The position numbers were made by a program, and so were the translations under genes. The notes beneath the pieces were generated by a model. That model was given only the letters and a program-made list of their open reading frames with translations, ran no database searches and had not been told where the DNA came from. A stretch of 6,873 nt of DNA from Anaerolineaceae bacterium (lineage in GTDB: Bacteria; Chloroflexota; Anaerolineae; Anaerolineales; Anaerolineaceae): positions 1 through 6,873 of the forward strand of contig DMDF01000039.1 in assembly GCA_003446605.1 (NCBI GenBank), in the 5' to 3' direction. This document shows, one piece after another, positions 1-5,378 of the stretch (position 1 is the first letter of the stretch; each line of letters starts with the position of its first letter).

Positions 1-646
1 TATGTTTATCTAGTATTGCTTTCAAAGCAGGTTTGATTATTTCTAGAAAGTGTACGGTTTTCGGAGTACCGATCCAGCCGATAACAAATTCTGATTGCAC
101 CTTATCAAAAGCGATGGAATAATGATCGGTATCTACCACGCTGGGGAGAATTTGAATGGAGGATGCACCAGCCTGGCGGGCATGCTCAGCGAGGTATGCA
201 TTTCCAACCGTCAAGCCAGCTGCCGTTTGCATGACACGGTCTATCTTTGAGGAAAAAAGAGCTCTTACAACTGGATTGTGATGCATATCGTAACGGTGGA
301 AGACAGCATCATCGTAATCCACGATCATGGGAATGTTTTTTTTATAAAATAGCCTTTCGATCCCTGGAATGATCCATGGAAAAAACTCTTGCTGTATCCA
401 GATCAGGTCGAAATCTTTTTTCCACAATAAATGATTGATACGTTTAATATAAGAACTCAAAACTGAAAAGGTATTGATGGCATGATGGCTATAAAGCGCA
501 GTAATGTAGGCATCTGAAAAGAATGGGTGAATGCTTATTTCATATCCCTCTTTTTGCAAATAAGGTAAATATTGAAACATTCTCACCCGGCTGCTTGGAC
601 CTTTTTCTGTGTAACGCGGTAGGATTAGGAGACGTTTGCCTGTCAT
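1..646 (-). CDS. GT-B glycosyltransferase, family 4-like (C-terminus cut by window edge)
   Basis: Reading from the ATG at 646 gives 215 codons with no stop before the window edge, so only the N-terminal part is present. It begins MTGKRLLILPRYTEKGPSSR followed by VRMFQYLPYL, the G-P-S-S-R-x-R start seen in many GT4 enzymes of surface polysaccharide synthesis. Other landmarks are VDYDDAVFHRYD (109-120), GNAYLAEHAR (148-157), LPSVVDTDHY (167-176) and IGWIGTPKT (189-197), where the second Rossmann domain begins. The nucleotide-sugar-binding E-x7-E region of GT4 enzymes would lie beyond the edge. No signal peptide is seen, which fits a cytoplasmic enzyme. The start overlaps the stop of the preceding gene as ATGA, and a GAGGA Shine-Dalgarno lies at 651-655, so coupled translation is likely. 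The class is fairly sure; the donor sugar and acceptor cannot be read from the sequence. Confidence 0.88.
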   Translation of the reverse strand, partial: MTGKRLLILPRYTEKGPSSRVRMFQYLPYLQKEGYEISIHPFFSDAYITALYSHHAINTFSVLSSYIKRINHLLWKKDFDLIWIQQEFFPWIIPGIERLFYKKNIPMIVDYDDAVFHRYDMHHNPVVRALFSSKIDRVMQTAAGLTVGNAYLAEHARQAGASSIQILPSVVDTDHYSIAFDKVQSEFVIGWIGTPKTVHFLEIIKPALKAILDKH

Positions 647-1578
647 TTATTCCTCACAATCGCCGGAATGTTGATAAAGAAGAGGGCATGGGCACTAATC
701 GTTATCCATATTTCCTTGGGTGAAAGATGGAAGAGGGCTCTTATAATACGTGCCAGAAACTCCAGACATAGTGTTGCCAGTATCACCAGGATAGCATTGC
801 ATAGACCGAAGTGTTTTCTAACGTACATGGCACGGCTGCGCAGCAAATAAAAAAGACGTTTCCCTTGGATGCGGTCCGTCGCTCCGCCACCAGCGTGCAT
901 AACGCTGATCTCAGAAAGATAGATCGTTTTCCAATCCTGTTGGAAGGCACGATAGCTGAGATCCACATCTTCATAGTACATAAAAAAGCGTTCGTCAAAA
1001 CCGTGTAGCTCGGAAAATACAATCCGTCTTATCAGGAAAAAAGCGCCAGGGACTTGGTCAACGATCTGCGTTTTTCCATAATCTATTGTTTTTACATAAT
1101 GAGGTGGAAATGCTTTGGGAAATAGACGATCCAGAGCCAGCATACGCGGGTATAAGTGCTTGCATTGGGGAAAGCGCGCCACATTCTTCTGAATATTCCC
1201 GTCACGTCCGATCAACTGGACTCCCATAATTCCCACATCGGCTGGCAGGTTGTCTGATGAAAGAAAGGTGGTTAAATTCTGCAGTGTATCAGGAAAAAGA
1301 AGAATATCTGGATTCAAGAAAAGGATGAAATCTGCTTTCCCCAGCGCTGCTCCTTGATTGCATCCCCTGCCAAAACCAAGGTTCTTCTCAGGACGGAGCA
1401 GCGTGAAAGAATACTGGTTAGCCAGATCATCCACTTTTTGCTCTTTTTTGCCGTTATCCACCACGATTAATTCTCCCGGCAGTGCAATAGAGGATGTCCG
1501 GATGGAAGCGACACAATTCTGCAACAGATCGGCTGAGTTCCAATTGATGATTACGATATCCAATAACGTTTTATTCAT
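643..1578 (-). CDS. GT-A glycosyltransferase family 2, rhamnosyltransferase-like
   Basis: This 311-residue protein has the full GT2 pattern. DIVIINWNS (7-15) forms the first strand, VVDNG (39-43) binds nucleotide, and NLGFGRGCNQG (66-76) is typical of the WbbL/rhamnosyltransferase-like branch. LFLNPD (86-91) supplies the DxD-equivalent metal site, and GFDERFFMYYEDVDLSYR (192-209) carries the acidic catalytic segment with ED at 202-203 and D at 205. A conserved V-x-H with His227 follows. The C-terminus has hydrophobic stretches at about 257-278 and 290-305 that may sit at the membrane. It probably transfers a sugar from a nucleotide donor to a lipid-linked surface glycan on the cytoplasmic face. 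It starts 7 bp after the preceding GT2 gene and overlaps the next gene by 4 bp, so it is the middle gene of an operon. No good Shine-Dalgarno is visible, which suggests reinitiation after the upstream gene. The rhamnose assignment is only family resemblance. Confidence 0.92.
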   Translation of the reverse strand: MNKTLLDIVIINWNSADLLQNCVASIRTSSIALPGELIVVDNGKKEQKVDDLANQYSFTLLRPEKNLGFGRGCNQGAALGKADFILFLNPDILLFPDTLQNLTTFLSSDNLPADVGIMGVQLIGRDGNIQKNVARFPQCKHLYPRMLALDRLFPKAFPPHYVKTIDYGKTQIVDQVPGAFFLIRRIVFSELHGFDERFFMYYEDVDLSYRAFQQDWKTIYLSEISVMHAGGGATDRIQGKRLFYLLRSRAMYVRKHFGLCNAILVILATLCLEFLARIIRALFHLSPKEIWITISAHALFFINIPAIVRNK

Positions 1579-1585
1579 GGTGCGC

Positions 1586-2605
1586 TTATGGCATTATATC
1601 TTTCTGCAGGGTTTTATTATATTTCCTCAACCTCAATCCAAGTAGAAAAGGAGCGAACAACTGTTTATTGAAAAGACGATTGGTCTCTCCGATGGAAACG
1701 ACCCGCGATTTTTGAATGTTCCTCCTCTTTTTTATCATGCTCCCTATTTTTGTTAATGCATCCCATTTTGCCTTGAGCACGATCTTGCCGCGTCCATGTA
1801 GAAGGTATTTCAGGAAGAAAACCAGATTTGCCAATATGCGAATGGGGAGGTAGAGGAAGAAGAGTATTCCCGGCATGTTTTTCAGGAATGTCCAATCAGA
1901 GTTGCGGTGGTGGTGATACACGGCAAAATCACTATCCTGCCCGGTACTGGCTGAACCGACATGCTCTACATGAGCGGATGGAAGAAAGATGCATTGCCCA
2001 CCCGCCAGGTTGATACGGAAACCCAGATCCACATCTTCAAAATAGCTAAAGAAATCCTCATCGAAACCACCCACCCGCAAGAATATCTCCCGTTTGTAAA
2101 AAGCTGCAGCGGCGTTGGGTGAAAAAATACGTTCTGGTTGGGTAGGGGCGGTATTAATCGGGTAACCATACCCGCGTTTCCAGGCATTGCCGCTGAAATT
2201 GTAAATATCTCCCGTTCCATCGATTAGGTCAGGATGATGATATTGTGTAATCAATGACCCCAAAGCAGCTGCTTGTGGGAACTGCGTGTAGGTTTTATGA
2301 AATTGATCCAACCAATCTTTTTCCGGGAAAGCATCGGCATTCAAAAAAGCGAGCCATTCCCCTTCCGCAAGTTGAACCCCATAATTGCAGGCTGATGCAA
2401 AACCTCGATTTTCTTCAAAGTGAACGATGGTTGGGGTAAACGACCGGCAATTCTCCTCAATCTTTTTGGGGTTGAAAGAAAGCGAACCATTATCGACAAT
2501 GATCACCTCAAAGTCCCGAAAGATTTGCTTCTCTAATCTTTCCAGAGTAATCGGAAGGGTTTCAAAACTGTTCCACGTTGGGATGATGATCGAAATTAAT
2601 GTCAT
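1586..2605 (-). CDS. GT-A glycosyltransferase family 2, first gene of the glycan operon
   Basis: This 339-residue protein is a second, distinct GT2 enzyme. It shows ISIIIPTWNS (4-13), VIIVDNGS (34-41), NRGFASACNYG (66-76), AFLNAD (86-91, the DxD-equivalent), and GGFDEDFFSYFEDVDLGFR in 179-197 with ED at 190-191 and D193. VEHVG follows, with His215 in the position of the conserved histidine. A HHHRNSDWTFLKNMPG stretch (231-246) leads into a hydrophobic segment at about 246-270, then a basic tail of some 65 residues, which suggests membrane association on the cytoplasmic side. It likely adds one sugar in assembly of an exopolysaccharide or similar glycan, with the two downstream glycosyltransferases adding others. 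The start is supported because the GT2 fold begins directly at residue 3, although the ribosome site is weak. It is preceded by a gap of more than 300 bp with regulatory signals, so it is probably the first gene of the transcript. Confidence 0.93.
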   Translation of the reverse strand: MTLISIIIPTWNSFETLPITLERLEKQIFRDFEVIIVDNGSLSFNPKKIEENCRSFTPTIVHFEENRGFASACNYGVQLAEGEWLAFLNADAFPEKDWLDQFHKTYTQFPQAAALGSLITQYHHPDLIDGTGDIYNFSGNAWKRGYGYPINTAPTQPERIFSPNAAAAFYKREIFLRVGGFDEDFFSYFEDVDLGFRINLAGGQCIFLPSAHVEHVGSASTGQDSDFAVYHHHRNSDWTFLKNMPGILFFLYLPIRILANLVFFLKYLLHGRGKIVLKAKWDALTKIGSMIKKRRNIQKSRVVSIGETNRLFNKQLFAPFLLGLRLRKYNKTLQKDIMP

Positions 2606-2810
2606 GGTACTAACTATAGATATTCTCTAATCTTGTTTATTGGTTAAGATGTTTCCTTATTATCAAAAAAGAGCAGTTGTAAATAATTTTCCGTCTAATA
2701 CCGCTCCGCAGCAAACCCTTTTCTCTAGCCAGGAGCAATGATGAGTTTGAAAACTGATTTTATTCAAGAGAAAGGGGCAGTGTGAATTCCTCTGTATGAT
2801 TGTGAGGTTA

Positions 2811-2839
2811 ATTATATAGTACATGCTCGTCTCTTATAA
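2811..2839 (-). promoter_or_regulatory. Candidate promoter for the glycosyltransferase operon
   Basis: A perfect TATAAT -10 hexamer lies at 2811-2816 on the minus strand. At 17-bp spacing the -35 position reads TTATAA (2834-2839), only a three-of-six match to TTGACA, so the element may need an activator or rely on the -10. It sits just downstream of the terminator of the preceding gene and about 200 bp before the first glycosyltransferase. The assignment is from pattern only. Confidence 0.4.
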
Positions 2840-2844
2840 GAAAC
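2829..2844. promoter_or_regulatory. 16-bp imperfect palindrome over the -35 position (candidate operator)
   Basis: The minus strand reads GTTTCTTATAAGAGAC. The inner ten bases TCTTATAAGA (2832-2841) are a perfect inverted repeat, and the outer arms differ in one pair only. It covers the -35 position of the candidate promoter, where a dimeric repressor could block polymerase. No regulator gene is present in the window to pair with it. Confidence 0.3.
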
Positions 2845-2869
2845 AAGCTGTTATTCCTTTTTTGAATTG

Positions 2870-2907
2870 AAAAATAGCGTGACCTCTAAAAGGGGATCAC
2901 GCTATTC
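2870..2907 (-). terminator. Intrinsic terminator after the C39-like/repeat protein gene
   Basis: On the minus strand, AATAGCGTGA (2906-2897) is followed by a short loop region and the perfect complement TCACGCTATT (2882-2873), which runs into a TTTTT tract ending at 2870. The 10-bp stem, with its U tract on the minus strand and starting 28 bp after the stop codon at 2934, is a textbook Rho-independent terminator. It separates the upstream exported-protein gene from the glycosyltransferase operon. Confidence 0.9.
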
Positions 2908-2933
2908 ATTTGAACTGAGACGATCAATTAGGT

Positions 2934-5153
2934 TTAATGCATCGAATAGTAATACAGAGCGGTCTTTGGCATTGGAATATCACCATTTTTTCCATAACCC
3001 ACATAGAACTGGTCTTTGACCGCCCATAAGCCCTTGGAGGGGCGGAAGATGGCAACATCTGCATCGCCATCCCCGTCATAATCCGCGGGAACTGGGATAT
3101 CGCCAGCGATGCCATAACCTTGATAGAACTGGTTTCTAACCGCAAACAGACGGGTAGAAGGACGGAAAATAGCCAGATCATCGTCGCCATCGCCATCATA
3201 GTCAGCGGGGATGGGAATATCCCCATTTTTACCGAAGCCCTGGTAGAACTGATCTTTGACTGCCCACAAGCCGGTGGAGGGTCTGAAAACGGCGATATCC
3301 GCATCACCGTCGCCATCATAATCGGCAGGGACCGGGATGTCACCAGCTGTGCCGTAGTTGACGTAATAAATATTCTTCACAGCCCATAAGCGGTTGGAAG
3401 GGCGGAAAATAGCCAGATCGGCTTTCCCATCGCCGTCATAATCAGCGGGGACGGGAATATCCCCGCTCTTGCCGTAGTAAGCATAGAACTGATCCTTGAC
3501 AGCCCACAACCCGCTTGAAGGGCGGAAGATAGCGATATCAGTATCTCCGTCACCATCGTAATCGGCGGGTACGGCTATGTCTCCAGCGGTACCATATTTC
3601 TGATAGAATTGATCTTTGACGGTGAATAGGTTATTAGAAGGGCGGAAGATACCCACATCTGCGTCGCCATCACCATCGAAGTCAAAGCGTGTCATGGAGG
3701 TGGATGGTTTGGTAGGATGGACGATGCTGACACTGCGCATAGGCCTACCAACATAACTGCCTCCCCATGTCATGGTGTGATTGGTGTAATCCCAGGTATC
3801 ATGCAAAATGACGGTGTTGTCAGTGATATAATAGCCCACACCTACCATGGTGTGCCCTTCCACATGGATCATGACAGGGTAGCCGGCGTCAATTTCCGCC
3901 TTGTAATCGTCGAATGAGAAAGCCCCCGTATACATATTGTCCGTTCTTTGATTGTAACAATCGGTTACGGAATATCCTCTTGAATAATAAAAGTCACGTA
4001 AACCTAAAGTTCCATCATCAGTAATCGAATATCCTTCCATTGCTGAACAAGATAATTGTGAATTACTGTTGTAGCTCCAAAAAGTAGTTGCTCCATCAAT
4101 ATTCTCATAATTGTGTTCCCACTGGTTGGTATGCATATAGTCGCCGGTGCAACTGCTATATGTGTGTTCAGTACCATAGGCGACCCATGGATCAGGACCA
4201 GGTTGATTTACGTAGACCCAGTAGTCATCCACATGCCCGCGCGTGGTCCTGCCATCCAAACCCATGTGAGTGGCGCTTAAAGGACACTGATTGCGTGTAT
4301 CACCATGGCTATCTACCCAGGTCGGCCAGGATTTGTTATCCAGCGGCATCATACCCCCATTGGTAGGACCGGTGTACATGTTGGAGTAGCCATTGCGGTC
4401 ATAGTATCCTGCGATCATGGCAGCTGAGGTGGCGGAACAGCCGAATGACCAGCTGAATGCGGGTACGACCATTGCAGTCATCTGGGTGGCAGCCTGTAAA
4501 GTATCATCCTCCATGCTTGGCAGAGATACGACCGGGCGTTCATAACCAGCCGGCGCTTCTGGTGGACCGTTGATGATTGTTTTTTCCAGTACTGTGCCAT
4601 CAGCCATGGTTACCTGTTCGGTGATGCTGTAAGCTGTTTCTGGGGTGGGGGTGGGCTCTTCTTGAATGCCGATCGGTTCAGGGACAGGTTCTTCAGGCAG
4701 CGCTTCTATGGTCTCCACTGTGATCGTGATTGCAGCTACCGTATAGACCGGGTTATTTACGCTATCATTGATGACCGCCCACACAAAATACGTTCCGGCA
4801 GGTACTTCGCTGGTATCCCATGCAAAGGTATCACCTTCCTCATCGAGGTCCTCGCTGAGGTTCTGCACGATCCAGCTGAAATTTTCATCATTGGTGGGGT
4901 CAGCATCTGTATCATAAGCCAGACTGACCAACGCATCATCATCCGGATCATCATCTTGCCAAGAGACGGAAAGAACCTCACCTTGCTGGATGGTGAGGTT
5001 TTGCTGGGGTTCGATGAACTGAAAAATGGGAACGGTGTTTGGTTCACCCTCTTGAGCGTTTGTGCTTTCTGCATAAACGACTCCGTTGCTGCATAATAAA
5101 CTAAATGTAAATAGAATGAAAAAAACGCGAATAAAAGATTTATCCAACTTCAT
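2934..5153 (-). CDS. Exported C39-like cysteine peptidase with Ig-like domain and six 40-residue Ca-loop repeats
   Basis: This 739-residue protein begins with a Sec signal peptide (hydrophobic 8-21, likely cleavage after VYA at 26-28). Residues about 41-147 form an Asp-rich Ig-like domain with YDTDAD, NLSEDLDEEGD and PAGTYFVWAVIND motifs. A Pro/Glu linker (about 150-172) follows. Residues about 228-480 resemble a C39-like papain-fold peptidase, with SFGCSATSAAMIAGYYD carrying Cys239, EGHTMVGVGYY carrying His434, and LHDTWD with Asp452 as the probable third residue. Four further cysteines (290, 335, 369, 399) could form disulfides outside the cell. Residues 491-730 are six repeats of exactly 40 residues, each opening with a DxDGDGxxD calcium-type loop and containing FRPS and GDIP, as in FG-GAP/VCBS-type repeats. 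The protein ends nine residues later with no sorting signal, so it is probably secreted or held non-covalently. A strong Shine-Dalgarno supports the start. Protease activity is inferred; the usual oxyanion Gln before the Cys is not evident. Confidence 0.9.
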   Translation of the reverse strand: MKLDKSFIRVFFILFTFSLLCSNGVVYAESTNAQEGEPNTVPIFQFIEPQQNLTIQQGEVLSVSWQDDDPDDDALVSLAYDTDADPTNDENFSWIVQNLSEDLDEEGDTFAWDTSEVPAGTYFVWAVINDSVNNPVYTVAAITITVETIEALPEEPVPEPIGIQEEPTPTPETAYSITEQVTMADGTVLEKTIINGPPEAPAGYERPVVSLPSMEDDTLQAATQMTAMVVPAFSWSFGCSATSAAMIAGYYDRNGYSNMYTGPTNGGMMPLDNKSWPTWVDSHGDTRNQCPLSATHMGLDGRTTRGHVDDYWVYVNQPGPDPWVAYGTEHTYSSCTGDYMHTNQWEHNYENIDGATTFWSYNSNSQLSCSAMEGYSITDDGTLGLRDFYYSRGYSVTDCYNQRTDNMYTGAFSFDDYKAEIDAGYPVMIHVEGHTMVGVGYYITDNTVILHDTWDYTNHTMTWGGSYVGRPMRSVSIVHPTKPSTSMTRFDFDGDGDADVGIFRPSNNLFTVKDQFYQKYGTAGDIAVPADYDGDGDTDIAIFRPSSGLWAVKDQFYAYYGKSGDIPVPADYDGDGKADLAIFRPSNRLWAVKNIYYVNYGTAGDIPVPADYDGDGDADIAVFRPSTGLWAVKDQFYQGFGKNGDIPIPADYDGDGDDDLAIFRPSTRLFAVRNQFYQGYGIAGDIPVPADYDGDGDADVAIFRPSKGLWAVKDQFYVGYGKNGDIPMPKTALYYYSMH
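2964..3683 (-). repeat. Six in-frame 120-bp tandem repeats encoding 40-residue Ca-loop units
   Basis: Units occupy 3564-3683, 3444-3563, 3324-3443, 3204-3323, 3084-3203 and 2964-3083, with no insertion or deletion. The common protein pattern is D-Y-D-G-D-G-x-x-D, then A-I-F-R-P-S, L-W-A-V-K-D-Q-F-Y, and Y-G-x-x-G-D-I-P-V-P-A. Units 1, 3 and 5 have G-[TI]-A-G-D and an N or R before the L; units 2, 4 and 6 have G-K-[SN]-G-D and G-L-W. A higher-order 80-residue (240-bp) period is therefore present. Units have diverged at many synonymous sites, so the array is not freshly expanded. The array probably folds as a beta-propeller or related ligand-binding structure. Confidence 0.95.
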
Positions 5154-5158
5154 AGTGC

Positions 5159-5164
5159 CCTCCT
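5159..5164 (-). promoter_or_regulatory. Strong Shine-Dalgarno AGGAGG
   Basis: AGGAGG lies five bases before the ATG at 5153. It is the best ribosome site in the window and fixes the start of the C39-like/repeat protein, in agreement with the signal peptide that begins there. Confidence 0.85.
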
Positions 5165-5182
5165 AAATTTTTTACTTAGCAA

Positions 5183-5211
5183 ATAAAAACAATTTTTCTT
5201 GTGTTGGTCAA
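5183..5211 (-). promoter_or_regulatory. Candidate sigma-70-type promoter of the C39-like/repeat protein gene
   Basis: TTGACC (5206-5211) matches the -35 consensus at five of six positions. After 17 bp, TTTTAT (5183-5188) matches the -10 at four of six. Transcription would begin near 5176, giving a leader of about 23 nt that includes the AGGAGG site. Position and spacing are good; the -10 is modest. Confidence 0.5.
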
Positions 5212-5226
5212 CCGGGTAGATGCAAC

Positions 5227-5242
5227 GCAATTACGTATTTGC
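5227..5242. promoter_or_regulatory. 16-bp imperfect palindrome upstream of the promoter (candidate activator site)
   Basis: The minus strand reads GCAAATACGTAATTGC, an inverted repeat around a TACGTA core with one mismatched pair. Its centre lies about 58 bp before the predicted transcription start, where activators often bind. The rest of the 225-bp gap (5154-5378) is AT-rich with several T runs on the minus strand and no gene. Confidence 0.3.
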
Positions 5243-5378
5243 TCGGTGAGATCAAGAGAAATTGCCCTTAAATAATAGCATACTAAAAGAAAAATTCAAT
5301 CACAAAAAACATAACAAAAAAACAGGAAATGTCCATTAACTGGTCTTGATGAGAGTGTAGATGCCTTTACGAGAGTAA

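Larger units (their letters stand above)
2606..2870 (-). other. Long AT-rich leader of the glycosyltransferase operon
   Basis: No convincing gene occupies this gap between the terminator of the upstream gene and the first glycosyltransferase. It holds a promoter candidate near 2811-2839, leaving an untranslated leader of about 200 nt. On the minus strand, CAAACTC (2743-2749) can pair with GGGTTTG (2712-2718), and GCTCC (2732-2736) with GGAGC (2703-2707). A second weak promoter-like element, TTTACA followed at short spacing by GATAAT, lies around 2656-2681. No known riboswitch class and no ops/JUMPstart element was recognised. Confidence 0.4.

Noticed and set aside
18..21. Lipobox reading of the C39-like protein signal peptide (protein residues 18-21, S-L-L-C)
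   Set aside because: The residue before Cys21 is Leu rather than Gly, Ala or Ser, and a better signal peptidase I site (VYA) follows. The coordinates given here are protein residues of the gene at 2934-5153.
643..1022. Short frames on both strands inside the first GT2 gene
   Set aside because: They overlap a complete GT2 domain and show no ribosome site or recognisable motif.
2701..2750. Plus-strand AGCCAGGAG and GCAAACC stretches resembling parts of cobalamin and c-di-GMP riboswitches
   Set aside because: The remaining conserved boxes are missing, and no plus-strand gene lies downstream for such a switch to control.
2924..3343. 139-codon minus-strand frame overlapping the repeat array
   Set aside because: It is the out-of-frame reading of the 120-bp repeats, with a Met/Ser/Pro-rich translation that resembles no domain; the repeats keep the other frame open.
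2964..3683. CRISPR array or satellite-like DNA
   Set aside because: The 120-bp units are in frame, lack spacers, and encode a conserved Ca-loop protein repeat.
4662..5096. 144-codon plus-strand open frame
   Set aside because: It lies opposite the Ig-like and linker part of the exported protein. Its Arg/Asp/Ile-rich translation mirrors the Asp-rich sense codons, and the sense frame has clear domains.
5281..5340. Possible terminator after the transglycosylase gene
   Set aside because: The minus strand has a run of seven T and further T runs, but only three-base-pair stems can be found before them, so an intrinsic terminator is not supported.
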